DNA from: Protaetiibacter intestinalis
Lineage (GTDB): Bacteria; Actinomycetota; Actinomycetes; Actinomycetales; Microbacteriaceae
DNA length: 64,000 nt
Direction: 5' to 3'
Assembly: GCF_003627075.1 (NCBI RefSeq)
Contig: NZ_CP032630.1
Location: 806,001 to 870,000 of the forward strand
Both the position numbers and the translations under genes were made by a program. Below the pieces are notes generated by a model. The model had not been told where the DNA came from. It saw only the letters and a list, made by a program, of their open reading frames with translations, and did no database searches. Of the stretch, positions 18,671 through 30,579 are shown piece after piece. Each line of letters begins with the position of its first letter. The stretch's first letter is position 1.

Positions 18671-19122
18671 GCGCTCACCTCCTCGGCGGCGGGCGCCGCA
18701 TCCGTGGGCTCGGGCCCGGTGGTGGCCCGGATGCGCGCCGCGATGTACGGCGGCACCTGGAACTCGAAGTAGAACGACAGGAACGGCACGACGCCGCCGA
18801 GCGCGATGAACAGGAACCGGCCGAAGGAGAACCGCGCGAGGCGCCACAGCACGAAGTCGCACGCGAGGTACAGCACGTAGAGCCAGCCGTGCACGATGAG
18901 GATCACGGTCGACAGGTTGATGCCGGTGATCTGCTCCTTCGGCGTGAGCGCGAGGAAGCCGTACGGACCGCCGAGCTCGATGTCGACGAGGAAGCCCCAG
19001 CGGAACACCATCATCACCACGAGCAGCAGCAGGAAGACACCCGTGATCAGCGCGGAGACGCGGTAGACCTTGAGCGCGATCCGCAGTCGGGGCACGTCGA
19101 CGGGGCGGGGACCGGAGGGCAT
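18667..19122 (-). CDS. DUF3817 family membrane protein
   Basis: 151 residues with three hydrophobic segments ([59 protein letters not shown]). The HGWLYVLYL...LWRL block is characteristic of DUF3817 integral membrane proteins of actinobacteria, whose role is unknown. The gene sits directly upstream of guaA, overlapping it by four bases, an arrangement that is common in Micrococcales. The -10 TAAGCT at 19129-19134, six bases before ATG 19122, overlaps the surf1 stop codon. Confidence 0.85.
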   Translation of the reverse strand: MPSGPRPVDVPRLRIALKVYRVSALITGVFLLLLVVMMVFRWGFLVDIELGGPYGFLALTPKEQITGINLSTVILIVHGWLYVLYLACDFVLWRLARFSFGRFLFIALGGVVPFLSFYFEFQVPPYIAARIRATTGPEPTDAAPAAEEVSA

Positions 19123-19131
19123 GCACCTAGC

Positions 19132-19917
19132 TTAAGGCGCGGCGGCCGTGCGCTCCTCCTCCTCCTTCTCCCACACGTCGCGCACGACGCGGTACCAGAG
19201 GTAGACGGCGAAGCCGGCGAAGATCACCCACTCGGCGGCGTAGAAGACGTTGAGCCAGTTGAGGCTCACGTCGCGGAACGGCGGCGGCTGATGGATGGCG
19301 TCGAGGCCCGGGGTGGGTTCGGCCAGCACGACGTAGCCCGCGAACACCGGGCCGGGTTCCGCCCACAGGTTGAGCAGCTCGCCGATCGACAGCGCCCGCT
19401 GCTCGCCCGCCTCGACGTCGTTCACCTCGGGCGACTCCGTCGGCAGGTAGCGGCCGGCCACCGTGAACGGCTGGTCCGTGGGTACATCCGCCTCCGCCGC
19501 GCGCGCGGCATCCGCATCCGGCGCCCAGCCGAGGCCGACCGCGAGAGAGGCGCCGTCGTCGGTGACGAGGTGGCCGACGAGCCAGGCGCCCTGCACGCCG
19601 TCGTTCTCGCGGCCGGTGAGCACGACGAAGTCGCCCGCCACGAGGTGACCGGATACCGTGACCCGCTGGCCGATGGAGGCGTCGGTCATCGGCCGCTGCG
19701 GCTCGGCGACCGTCTCGAGCGGCACCGGGGTCTCGGTGTCGATCTCGGGGGCCGCCGCGTTCTCGACGCTGCGCTGCAGCTGCCACTGGCCGAGGGCCGC
19801 GAACCCGGACGCCACGGCGAGCGCGAGCACGAGCGCCGCGATCCAGCGGGGTCGCCGGGCCACGGAGAAGAACTGGGCCGCCGTGGGGCGCGGCGAACGG
19901 TCGGTGTCGTCGGTCAT
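19132..19917 (-). CDS. SURF1-family cytochrome oxidase assembly protein
   Basis: 261 residues with a TM helix at about 25-45 (WIAALVLALAVASGFAALGQWQLQRS) and a second near the C-terminus (LNVFYAAEWVIFAGFAVYLWYRVVRD), which bracket an external domain. GQWQL and the ..GRYLPTESPEV.. region fit SURF1, which helps assemble heme-copper oxidase in the membrane. An acidic/Lys-rich C-terminal tail follows. Start ATG 19915-19917. It lies one base after the KhtU-type antiporter stop, so the genes are probably co-transcribed. Confidence 0.85.
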   Translation of the reverse strand: MTDDTDRSPRPTAAQFFSVARRPRWIAALVLALAVASGFAALGQWQLQRSVENAAAPEIDTETPVPLETVAEPQRPMTDASIGQRVTVSGHLVAGDFVVLTGRENDGVQGAWLVGHLVTDDGASLAVGLGWAPDADAARAAEADVPTDQPFTVAGRYLPTESPEVNDVEAGEQRALSIGELLNLWAEPGPVFAGYVVLAEPTPGLDAIHQPPPFRDVSLNWLNVFYAAEWVIFAGFAVYLWYRVVRDVWEKEEEERTAAAP

Positions 19918-19918
19918 G

Positions 19919-21352
19919 TCAGTATTCGGGGTCGACCTCGCGCTCGCGACGCTCGTCCTCGAGGAGGCGGTCGGACTGGCTGCGGGCCTGGGCGGCGAGG
20001 CGCGCCTCGCGCTCGAGCGCGGAGGCGACATCCGGCGCGGTGTCCTCGAGCGCCGGCTCGGGCTCGACGGGCACGGGTTCCGGCTCGGCCTCCGCCTCGG
20101 TCGGCAGCTCGCCCGCCATCGCCGCCTCGGCGAGCGCGAGCGCGCGGTCCCGCTCGAGGTCGAGCTCGTGCGGCACCTCGACGGCCTTCCGCCGACGCCG
20201 GAACAGCGCGCCGATGCGCTCCGAGTTGACGGCGAACACCGGTCCGACGATCGCCATGACGAGCACGTAGAGACCCGCGAACGGCGTGAGCCGCGCGTCG
20301 AGCCCGCCCGCGGCCGCGAGCGTCGCGAGGATGAGGGCGAACTCGCCGCGGTTCACGAGGATGACGGCCGTGTTGAGACCCGCCTGCGGCCCGAATCCGT
20401 TCAGCCAGGCGACGAACTGCCCCGCGCCGATGTTGAGCACGATCGTCATGAGGATCGCCCCGGCGACCGGCAGCAGCACCTCGCCGAAGGTCGAGGGGTC
20501 GAGCGCGAGCCCGAAGTTGAGGAAGAAGAACGCGCCGAAGACGTCGCGCAGCGGCGTCGCGAAGGCCTCGATGCGCGCCCGGAACCGGGTCGCACCGAGG
20601 GCGAGGCCGATGAGGAACGCGCCGATCGCATCCGTCACCCCGAGCAGCTCGCCGATGCCGCCGAAGGCGACCGCGAGGGCGAAGATCAGGATGGTGAAGA
20701 GCTCGTCGTCCTTCGTCTGCACGAGCCGCGACACGATCCGCCCGCCCCAGCGCGCGACCGTGAACATCACGACGAGGAAGGCGAACGCGATCGCGAGCTT
20801 CAGCACGACCGCCCAGAAGTCGGTCTCGCCCGAGATGACGACCGAGACGATCGCCAGGTAGATCGCGATGAAGATGTCCTCGACGACCGTGACGCCGAGG
20901 ATCATGGGCGTCTCGGGGTTGGCGAGGCGCCGCAGCTCGATGAGCAGCTTCGTGACGATCGCGCTCGAGGAGGTGGCCGTCATCCCCGCGATGACGAGCG
21001 CCTCACGCGTACCCCAGCCGACCATGAATCCGAACGCGAAGCCGACGCCCATGTTGATGAGCACATAGCTGCCGCCCGAGAGCAGCAGCTTGCCCGCATT
21101 GCCGAAGAACTCGTCCTGGTCGAACTCGAGGCCCAGGTTGAACAGCAGGAACAGCAGCCCGAAGATCGCGATCAGCTCGACGTAGCTCGACTCGATGTGC
21201 AGCGGGAACAGGTGGAAGTGCGGGCTCGCGAGCAGCCCGACGAGCATGTAGATCGGGATCGACGGCAGCCCGATGAGCTTCCCGAGCCGGCCCAGCGCAT
21301 ACGCGATGAGGAACAGGATTCCGAGGACGAGGAGTTCTTCACCGAGGTGCAT
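19919..21352 (-). CDS. khtU: CPA2-type K+/H+ antiporter, KhtU-like
   Basis: 477 residues with about 12 hydrophobic segments in the first 390. LLFLLFNLGLEFDQDEFF and GMTATSSSAIVTKLLIELRRLANPE are Na+/H+ exchanger (CPA2) hallmarks. An acidic, Pro/Glu-rich tail of about 85 residues follows. The partner gene three bases upstream encodes a TrkA_C-type cytosolic subunit, the KhtTU/CpaA arrangement that exports K+ and is often governed by c-di-AMP. Start ATG 21350-21352. Ion choice is inferred from family and pairing. Confidence 0.85.
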   Translation of the reverse strand: MHLGEELLVLGILFLIAYALGRLGKLIGLPSIPIYMLVGLLASPHFHLFPLHIESSYVELIAIFGLLFLLFNLGLEFDQDEFFGNAGKLLLSGGSYVLINMGVGFAFGFMVGWGTREALVIAGMTATSSSAIVTKLLIELRRLANPETPMILGVTVVEDIFIAIYLAIVSVVISGETDFWAVVLKLAIAFAFLVVMFTVARWGGRIVSRLVQTKDDELFTILIFALAVAFGGIGELLGVTDAIGAFLIGLALGATRFRARIEAFATPLRDVFGAFFFLNFGLALDPSTFGEVLLPVAGAILMTIVLNIGAGQFVAWLNGFGPQAGLNTAVILVNRGEFALILATLAAAGGLDARLTPFAGLYVLVMAIVGPVFAVNSERIGALFRRRRKAVEVPHELDLERDRALALAEAAMAGELPTEAEAEPEPVPVEPEPALEDTAPDVASALEREARLAAQARSQSDRLLEDERREREVDPEY

Positions 21353-21355
21353 GGC

Positions 21356-21880
21356 TCAGCCCCCGGGCGGCGCGTCGCCCGAGCGCGGCTTGAACTCGCC
21401 CGTGCGGTAGAAGTTGAACGCCTTCGCGACCTTCTCGGGGGCGCCCGCGACGACGAGGGTGTCGCCGGGGAACACCCGGAAGTCGGAGTCGGGGCCGGGG
21501 TTCGCGGAGTCGCCGCGCACGACGGCGACGACGGTCACACCGGGCAGGCCCCGCTCGGTCATCGAGCCGAGCGGCTGCCCGGCGATGTGGTGGTCGTAGT
21601 CGACGTGGAACCAGTCGATCGAGAGCCCGGGGATCTGGTCGAGGCCGCTGAGCGACTCGGTGATCCGGGTGCCGCCGAGCAGCTCGGCGAGGGTGTGGGC
21701 CTCGTCCTCGTCGAGGCGCAGCGAGACCTTGCGGCCGTCGCCGTCCTCGGCATCCGCGAAGGAGATGAGGTCGGATGCGCCGGAGCGGTGCGTGATGACG
21801 CCCACCTTGCCGCCGTCATCCGTGACGAAGGTGTGCAGCACCCCCACCCCGGGGAGTTTGACCCGTCGCACGTCGACCAT
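21356..21880 (-). CDS. khtT: KhtT-like regulatory subunit with TrkA_C (RCK_C) domain
   Basis: 174 residues. The N-terminal half (MVDVRRVKLPGVGVLHTFVTDDGGKVGVITHRSG) matches KhtT-type proteins. The C-terminal RCK_C domain (about 88-165) includes DSDFRVFPGDTLVVAGAPEKVAKAF. It should sit on the antiporter encoded directly downstream and gate it by ligand, with c-di-AMP known for homologues. Start ATG 21880 with a GAGGAG stretch upstream. No catalytic function is expected. Confidence 0.85.
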   Translation of the reverse strand: MVDVRRVKLPGVGVLHTFVTDDGGKVGVITHRSGASDLISFADAEDGDGRKVSLRLDEDEAHTLAELLGGTRITESLSGLDQIPGLSIDWFHVDYDHHIAGQPLGSMTERGLPGVTVVAVVRGDSANPGPDSDFRVFPGDTLVVAGAPEKVAKAFNFYRTGEFKPRSGDAPPGG

Positions 21881-21965
21881 GGCAGCTCCTCACTCGCGGT
21901 TCCCCTCCACCCTATCGGGGCGGATTCGTGGCGCGCCTGGAGCCGCGACCCCGCGGCGGGGCCGC

Positions 21966-23654
21966 TCAGACCTCGCGGGCCTCGAGCCGTACGCGCTCGG
22001 CGGATGCGTCATCCGGTTCGAGCTGGCTCGCGCGCTCGGCGGCGACCCGCTCGAGGTAGCGCTCGACCTCGTAGCCGATGCGCTCCTCGTCCCAGCCCAG
22101 CACCCCCGCCATGAGGCGCGCCGCGACGGGTGCCGCCGAGACGCCGCGGTCCCATGCCTCGATCGACATCCGGGTGCGCCGGGCGAGCACGTCGTCCAAG
22201 TGCAGGGCGCCCTCGTGGCTCGCCGCGTACACGGCCTCCGCCGCGAGGTAGTCCTCCGAGCCGGGCAGCAGGGCGCCGAGCTCAGGGTCCTCGCGGATGA
22301 GGGCGAGCACCTCCCGCGCGTGCGTGCCGTAGCGGTTCAGCAGGTGGCCGACAGCGCCCGCGGTGAGGCCGTACTTCCGCGCGATGCGTCCGCGGCGGTT
22401 CCACGCGGCCCGGTAGCCCTCGGCGCCGGTGAGGCCGATGTCCTCCGTGACCGAGGCGGGGGTCGGGCGGTCCAGCCCGCGCGCCACGGCATCCACGGTG
22501 TCCTTCGCCATGACGCGGTAGGTGGTGAGCTTGCCGCCCGCCACGACCGTGAAACCGGGCACCGGGGTGGCGACGATGTGCTCGCGGCTGAGCTTGCTGG
22601 TCTCCTCGCTCTCGCCCGCCAGCAGCGGCCGCAGCCCCGCGAAGACCCCCTCGACGTCGTCGCGGGTGAGCGGGGTCGCGAGCACGGTGTTGATGTGCTC
22701 GAGGAGGTAGTCGATGTCGGCGGCCGTCGCGGCGGGGTGGGCGAGACCCTGGTGCCAGTCGGTGTCGGTCGTGCCGATGAGCCAATGCCTGCCCCACGGG
22801 ATGAGGAACAGCACGCTCTTCTCGGTGCGCAGCAGCAGGCCGATCGTGCCGCGGATGCGGTCGCGCGGCACCACGAGGTGCACGCCCTTCGAGGCACGCA
22901 CGCGGAAGGGACGCACGCCCGCCATCTCCTGCAGCTGGTCGGTCCACACGCCGGTGGCCGAGACCACCTGGCGGGCACGGATCTCGAACCGTTCCCCCGT
23001 CTCGCGGTCGAGCGCCTCGACCCCGACGACGCGGGCACCCTCGCGCAGCAGGCCCTCGACCTTCACCCGGCTCGCCGCGTGGGCGCCGTACTCGGACGCC
23101 GTGCGCACGAGGCTCGCGACGTAGCGGGCGTCATCCACCTGCGCGTCGTAATAGACCAGCCCGCCGCGGAAGGCATCCGGATGCAGATCGGGCGCCGCCT
23201 TCGCGAGCTGCCGCTTGGTGAGGTGGCGGTGGTGCGGCACCCCGGGCTCGCGGCCGCCCGTCCACGAGAACAGGTCGTAGAGCGTCATGCCGGCGCCGAT
23301 GTAGGCGCGCTCGACGAGCGGCGTGGTCACCGGGTAGAGGAACTTGACGGGCCTCACGAGGTGCGGGGCGATGCGCTGCAGCAGCAGACCACGCTCGATG
23401 AGCGCCTCGCGCACGAGCCGGAAGTCGAGCTGCTCGAGGTAGCGGATGCCGCCGTGCACGAGCTTGGAGCTGCGGGAACTGGTGCCCGAACCCCAGTCGC
23501 GCGCCTCGACGATGCCGGTGCTGAGTCCGCGCGTGACGGCATCCAGCGCGGTGCCCGCGCCCACGATGCCGCCGCCCACGACGAGCACGTCGAGTTCCCT
23601 CGTGCGGAGCGCCTCCAGCGCCGCCGCACGCCCCACCGGTCCGAGCCCGCCCAC
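21966..23654 (-). CDS. glpD: Glycerol-3-phosphate dehydrogenase (FAD-dependent)
   Basis: 562 residues. The FAD-binding motif LVVGGGIVGAGTALDAVTRGL is near residues 24-44, followed by SSRSSKLVHGGIRYLEQ. The C-terminal helical domain (about 420-540) has LNRYGTHAREVL. It oxidises glycerol-3-phosphate to dihydroxyacetone phosphate at the membrane, passing electrons to quinone. It starts at GTG 23652-23654; a -10 TAGGGT (23661-23666) sits six bases before it, and GGAGG lies in the same gap. It is separated by 21 kb from the facilitator gene at the window edge. Confidence 0.95.
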   Translation of the reverse strand: MGGLGPVGRAAALEALRTRELDVLVVGGGIVGAGTALDAVTRGLSTGIVEARDWGSGTSSRSSKLVHGGIRYLEQLDFRLVREALIERGLLLQRIAPHLVRPVKFLYPVTTPLVERAYIGAGMTLYDLFSWTGGREPGVPHHRHLTKRQLAKAAPDLHPDAFRGGLVYYDAQVDDARYVASLVRTASEYGAHAASRVKVEGLLREGARVVGVEALDRETGERFEIRARQVVSATGVWTDQLQEMAGVRPFRVRASKGVHLVVPRDRIRGTIGLLLRTEKSVLFLIPWGRHWLIGTTDTDWHQGLAHPAATAADIDYLLEHINTVLATPLTRDDVEGVFAGLRPLLAGESEETSKLSREHIVATPVPGFTVVAGGKLTTYRVMAKDTVDAVARGLDRPTPASVTEDIGLTGAEGYRAAWNRRGRIARKYGLTAGAVGHLLNRYGTHAREVLALIREDPELGALLPGSEDYLAAEAVYAASHEGALHLDDVLARRTRMSIEAWDRGVSAAPVAARLMAGVLGWDEERIGYEVERYLERVAAERASQLEPDDASAERVRLEAREV

Positions 23655-23878
23655 GCCTCCACCCTACGTCGGTGCGCATCCGCCGCACAGTGCGGCGGCG
23701 CCTCACACCGCCAGTTCAGCGCCTGCGGCGGTGGCAACCGCACTCACGGCGGGAGCAACCTCCGCACCGGGCGGCAACCCGCTCGTGCGGCGGGAGCAAT
23801 TGCCCCCGCCGCGGCGCAAGATCACCGCCCGCGCGTCGCAGCATCCGGGCGGATGCTGGGTCCACCGCTCGGTGCGAC
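23655..23878. repeat. GC-rich spacer with palindromic repeats (copy A)
   Basis: This 224-bp spacer between glpD and guaB3 holds a perfect 9-1-9 palindrome (23680-23698, arms CCGCCGCAC) and a 26-base near-perfect palindrome at 23787-23812 (GCGGCGGGAGCAA against TTGCCCCCGCCGC, one mismatch). After it comes a GGCGCAAGATCACCGCCCGC tail. The same unit recurs at 25103 and 26369 and more weakly at 26229. Half-sites such as GGCGGGAGCAA also occur at about 23745. The glpD promoter occupies the left end. No open frame of interest was seen. Confidence 0.75.
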
Positions 23879-25000
23879 TCAGCTCTGCAGGTACGGCGCG
23901 ACGACCACCTCGACGCGCTGGAACTCCTTGAGATCGGAGTAGCCGGTGGTGGCCATCGAGCGACGCAGCGCCCCGATCAGGTTCACCTGACCGTCGGGGT
24001 GCGAGCTCGGCCCGAACAGCACTCGCTCGAGCGGCGCGATCGTGCCCACCTGCACGCGGTTGCCGCGCGGCAGCTCCGGGTGGTGCGCCTCCGCACCCCA
24101 GTGCCAGCCGCCGCCCGGCGCCTCCGCGGCGCGGGCCAGCGTCGAGCCGAGCATCACGGCATCCGCACCCATCGAGATCGCCTTCACGATGTCGCCGCTC
24201 GTGCCGAGACCGCCGTCGGCGATCACGTGCACGTAGCGCCCGCCCGACTCATCGAGGTAGTCGCGGCGCGCGCCCGCGACATCCGCCACCGCGGTCGCCA
24301 TGGGGGCGTGGATGCCGAGGCTCGTGCGGGTGGTGGATGCGGCACCGCCGCCGAAGCCGACGAGCACGCCCGCGGCACCCGTGCGCATGAGGTGCAGGGC
24401 CGCCGTGTAGGTGGCGGCGCCTCCGACGATGACGGGAACGTCGAGTTCGTAGATGAACTTCTTGAGGTTGAGCGGCTCGTCGTTCTTGCTGACGTGCTCG
24501 GCGCTCACGGTGGTGCCGCGGATCACGAACAGGTCGACGCCCGCATCGACCACGGTCTTGTAGTGCTCCTGGGTGCGCTGCGGGCTGAGCGCGCCGGCGA
24601 CCGGCACGCCGGCGGCGCGGATCTCGGCGAGGCGCTCCTTGATGAGCTCGGGCTTCACCGGCTCGGCGTACAGCTCCTGCATGCGGGCGGTCGCCGCCTC
24701 GGCGGGGAGGCCGCGGATCTCGCCGAGCACGGCATCCGGGTCGTCGTAGCGCGTCCACACGCCCTCCAAGTCGAGCACGCCGAGGCCGCCGAGCTTGCCG
24801 ATCGCGATGGCCGTGGCGGGGCTCACGACCGAGTCCATCGGGGCCGCGAGCACGGGGATGTCGAAGGTGAACGCGTCGATGGTCCAGCTGACGCTGACGT
24901 CCTTCGGGTCACGCGTGCGCCGGCTCGGCACGATCGCGATGTCGTCGAAGGCGTACGCGCGGCGGGCGCGCTTGGCCCGGCCGATCTCGATGTCGCTCAC
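23879..25000 (-). CDS. guaB3: GuaB3-family IMP dehydrogenase-related protein
   Basis: 373 residues, lacking CBS domains. (beta/alpha)8 features include VLAAPMDSVVSPATAIAIGKLGGLGVLDLEG, VIADGGLGTSGDIVKAISMGADAVMLG and an RG-containing nucleotide loop. Where IMPDH carries the catalytic Cys (G-S-x-C-T-T), this protein reads GGGAASTTRTS with no Cys, typical of actinobacterial GuaB3, whose activity is not settled from sequence. It starts at GTG 24998-25000 with a -10 TAGGGT (25007-25012) six bases upstream. Confidence 0.88.
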   Translation of the reverse strand: MSDIEIGRAKRARRAYAFDDIAIVPSRRTRDPKDVSVSWTIDAFTFDIPVLAAPMDSVVSPATAIAIGKLGGLGVLDLEGVWTRYDDPDAVLGEIRGLPAEAATARMQELYAEPVKPELIKERLAEIRAAGVPVAGALSPQRTQEHYKTVVDAGVDLFVIRGTTVSAEHVSKNDEPLNLKKFIYELDVPVIVGGAATYTAALHLMRTGAAGVLVGFGGGAASTTRTSLGIHAPMATAVADVAGARRDYLDESGGRYVHVIADGGLGTSGDIVKAISMGADAVMLGSTLARAAEAPGGGWHWGAEAHHPELPRGNRVQVGTIAPLERVLFGPSSHPDGQVNLIGALRRSMATTGYSDLKEFQRVEVVVAPYLQS

Positions 25001-25012
25001 CGCTCCACCCTA

Positions 25013-25134
25013 CCGGCGCCCCGCTCCCGCGCCGCCAGTCGTGGCGACGGGAACCACCCACCCGCCGGGGGTACTCACCGCATCGGGCGGCAACACGTGA
25101 GAGCGGCGGGAGCAATTACCCCCGCCGCACTGCA
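25013..25134. repeat. GC-rich spacer with palindromic repeat (copy B)
   Basis: The 26-base unit at 25103-25128 differs from the one at 23787-23812 by a single base (TTACC instead of TTGCC). The following ATCGCCGCCCGCGCG segment also aligns with copy A, and it runs into the 3' end of the next gene, covering its TAG stop (25135-25137). GACGGGAACCACCCACCCGCC at about 25045 is a degenerate half-site. Confidence 0.75.
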
Positions 25135-26079
25135 CTATCGCCGCCCGCGCGGGATTCCGGCGGTATCCAGCTTCGTCACCAGAGCAACGGGGTTCGTGAG
25201 ATCGGACCAGTAGACGCGGATGACGTGGTAGCCGCGGCGGCGCAGTTCGTCCTCCCGCAGCTTCTCCGCGAGCACGACGCGCGCCGGATCGCCAGCGTTC
25301 ATCGAGGGGTCCAGATACTTGCCGAAGCCGTCGATCTCGGCGATCACCAGGTAGGCGGGCCAGGCGAAATCCACGAAGTAGGAGCCCGTCGCATGCGGGA
25401 ACTCGAGCTGCAGCACGGGCACCTCGTAGCCGAGCACGTACATGAGCGCCCGGGCGTAGGACTCCGCGTACGAGTCGGACATCGGCGAGGCGAACGCGAT
25501 CGCCCGCTCCACGAACCGGCGGCGCAGCGTCGTCGGCAGCTTCTTCAGCTCGGCGGCGAGCTCCTCACGCGTGACCCGATTCGGATTGCGACGCCACAGC
25601 GCCCAGTCGAGGGTTCCGACCGCCGTCGTGAAGTCTCCGGCCGACCGGGCCACGTCGATCGCCGTGCGTGCGACGCCCGTCACGAGGTGCCCGTCGACCC
25701 GCCGCACGAACGCCGACGACGCGGCCGCCGTGATCCGCCGCACCCCCGGCTCCGACCGCCCTCCACCCTTCCACTCGTCGAGGAAGGACACCTCCTCCGG
25801 ATAGCTGTGCTGCCACATCTCCCAGATCGCCGCGGCGGTGGCGCCGGCGAAGGGCAGCTCTCGCCGAGCTGCCCGCGACGCGGCGACCGCGCGGAGCAGG
25901 TGCCGCTCGCGAGGGCCAGCCGAGTCCCACCGCCGAACCGGCACGTACGAGCCCCGCCGCAGCTTGACGAGTTCTCCGCGTTCGACGGCGCGGGTGAGTT
26001 CCCGCACGTCACTGCCGACGCGGAGGTAGTCGGATGTGCTGATCAGACCGCTCGGGTCGGCCAAGGGTGCGAGTTCCAT
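25135..26079 (-). CDS. Orphan AbiEi-like winged-helix protein with C-terminal DUF559 nuclease-like domain
   Basis: 314 residues from ATG 26077-26079. The N-terminal part (about 10-60, LISTSDYLRVGSDVRELTRAVERGELVKLRRGSYVP) is the winged helix seen in AbiEi-type antitoxins. The C-terminal part has YFVDFAWPAYLVIAEIDG and KLREDELRRRGYHVIRVYWSDL, a DUF559 Vsr/restriction-like fold with a D...ExD constellation. No AbiEii toxin gene is adjacent. Proteins like this are common singletons in Microbacteriaceae and their function is unknown. The GC-rich repeats described separately flank the gene on both sides. Confidence 0.75.
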   Translation of the reverse strand: MELAPLADPSGLISTSDYLRVGSDVRELTRAVERGELVKLRRGSYVPVRRWDSAGPRERHLLRAVAASRAARRELPFAGATAAAIWEMWQHSYPEEVSFLDEWKGGGRSEPGVRRITAAASSAFVRRVDGHLVTGVARTAIDVARSAGDFTTAVGTLDWALWRRNPNRVTREELAAELKKLPTTLRRRFVERAIAFASPMSDSYAESYARALMYVLGYEVPVLQLEFPHATGSYFVDFAWPAYLVIAEIDGFGKYLDPSMNAGDPARVVLAEKLREDELRRRGYHVIRVYWSDLTNPVALVTKLDTAGIPRGRR

Positions 26080-26511
26080 GGTGTGCAGGATCCCCGCCCG
26101 CGCGGTGCGGTGCGGCGGCATCCACGCGATCCGGGGACGCTCTGCCTCATCCAAGGCCTGGGGAGGAGTGGTGCGGATGCCGGACGGGAAGACGCATCCG
26201 CAGAGCGCAGGCGGAGTTGGGTGCGGGCGGCGGGAGTAGTTGCTCCCGCCGGTGCATGGTTGGACCACCCGCGCCTGCACGTTCCCCCGCCGCAACCGCG
26301 CGCTGCCTGACGCCGGGGCGCGGGATGCGACGACTGCACACGAGGCGCGGGCGGAGTCCAGCTAGGTCGGCGGGAGCAACTGCCCCCGCCGCGGAGGCAG
26401 TTCACCGCCCGGTACTGCAGGAACTCCCGCCGAAGGTGCGGTTACTCCCGCCGCAGGTGCGACCGGGCGCGACCGGCAGGAATGCGACCGGCAGGGGCGC
26501 AACAACCCGGG
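26080..26511. repeat. 432-bp intergenic region with repeats (copies C and D) and short tandem units
   Basis: There is no convincing gene in this stretch. It contains GGCGGGAG/CTCCCGCC with a six-base loop at 26229-26250 (C) and GGCGGGAGCAAC/TGCCCCCGCCGC at 26369-26392 (D), the latter followed by a TTCACCGCCCG tail like copy A. Two tandem 21-mers beginning ACTCCCGCCG (26423-26443 and 26444-26464) and two GCGACCGGCAGG units (about 26469-26496) follow. The left 150 bases should hold the promoter of the AbiEi/DUF559 gene and the right end the 3' region of guaB. Confidence 0.7.
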
Positions 26512-29599
<3,088 letters not shown>

Positions 29600-29601
29600 C
29601 C

Positions 29602-30579
29602 ATGGACTGGGGAGCGATTCTCGGAAACACGCTGGGCTACCTGCTGAGCCCGGTCACCATCGCGTACGCGCTCGCGGCGACGGGCCTCGCGGTGCACTTC
29701 GGCTATGCCGGCCTGCTCAACTTCGGCATGGCGGGGTTCATGGCCCTCGGCGGATACGGCTACGCCATCTCGGTGCTGAGCTTCGGACTGCCCTGGTGGG
29801 GCGGCATGCTGGTGGGCCTCGCCCTGGCGGCGCTGTTCGCCATCATCCTGGGTGTGCCGACGCTGCGCCTCCGCGCCGACTATCTCGCGATCGTCACGAT
29901 CGCGGCCGCCGAGATCGTGCGCCTGCTGTTCACGACGCAGCTCTTCGACGAGTGGACCAACTCGGCCGACGGCCTGGGCGGCTACCACGAGGGCTTCCGC
30001 GGCGCGAACCCGTTCCCCGAGGGCACCTACGGCTTCGGGCCGTGGGAGTGGAACCAGGACGGCCTGTGGGTGCGCGTCTTCGGCCTGATCCTGCTGGCGG
30101 CCGCGATCCTCCTCGTCTGGGCCCTCATGCGCAGCCCGTGGGGCCGGGTGCTCAAGGGCATCCGCGAGGACGAGGATGCGGTGCGCGCCCTCGGCAAGAA
30201 CGTCTTCGCCTACAAGATGCAGGCGCTCGTGGTGGGCGGTGTGATCGGCGCGGCGGGCGGCATCGTCTACGTGCTGCCCTCGGCGGTGGTGCCGTCGAGC
30301 TACACGACGTCGCTCACCTTCTTCCTCTGGACGATCCTGCTGCTCGGCGGGGCGGCCACCATCTTCGGCCCCTCGCTCGGCGCGGTGCTGTTCTGGATGG
30401 TCATGGCGCTGCTCGGCAACCTGCTGCCCGAGCTCGCCCAGGCCGGCATCCTGCCGATGACCGACATCCAGGCGGGCACCCTGCGCTACATCCTGGTGGG
30501 AGTCGCGCTCATGCTCATCGTGATCTTCCGGCCCCAGGGCATCCTCGGCGACAAGAGGGAGATGACCTTTGTCAAGTGA
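29602..30579 (+). CDS. livM: Branched-chain amino-acid ABC transporter permease LivM
   Basis: 325 residues, about nine hydrophobic segments. GYAGLLNFGMAGFMALGGYGYA and the EAA-like loop WGRVLKGIREDEDAVRALGKNVFAYKMQ are LivM hallmarks; the latter contacts the ATPase. It forms the membrane channel with LivH. The start ATG 29602 follows the livH stop by two bases. The 3' end overlaps the livG start by eleven bases. Confidence 0.94.
   Translation: MDWGAILGNTLGYLLSPVTIAYALAATGLAVHFGYAGLLNFGMAGFMALGGYGYAISVLSFGLPWWGGMLVGLALAALFAIILGVPTLRLRADYLAIVTIAAAEIVRLLFTTQLFDEWTNSADGLGGYHEGFRGANPFPEGTYGFGPWEWNQDGLWVRVFGLILLAAAILLVWALMRSPWGRVLKGIREDEDAVRALGKNVFAYKMQALVVGGVIGAAGGIVYVLPSAVVPSSYTTSLTFFLWTILLLGGAATIFGPSLGAVLFWMVMALLGNLLPELAQAGILPMTDIQAGTLRYILVGVALMLIVIFRPQGILGDKREMTFVK

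Noticed and set aside
26080..26405. Possible short genes in the spacer before the AbiEi/DUF559 gene
   Set aside because: The frames are Arg/Pro-rich, lack plausible starts, and overlap the repeat copies.
23655..26511. CRISPR array in the repeat-rich spacers
   Set aside because: Copies are few, unevenly spaced and split by genes; no constant-length spacers or cas genes.
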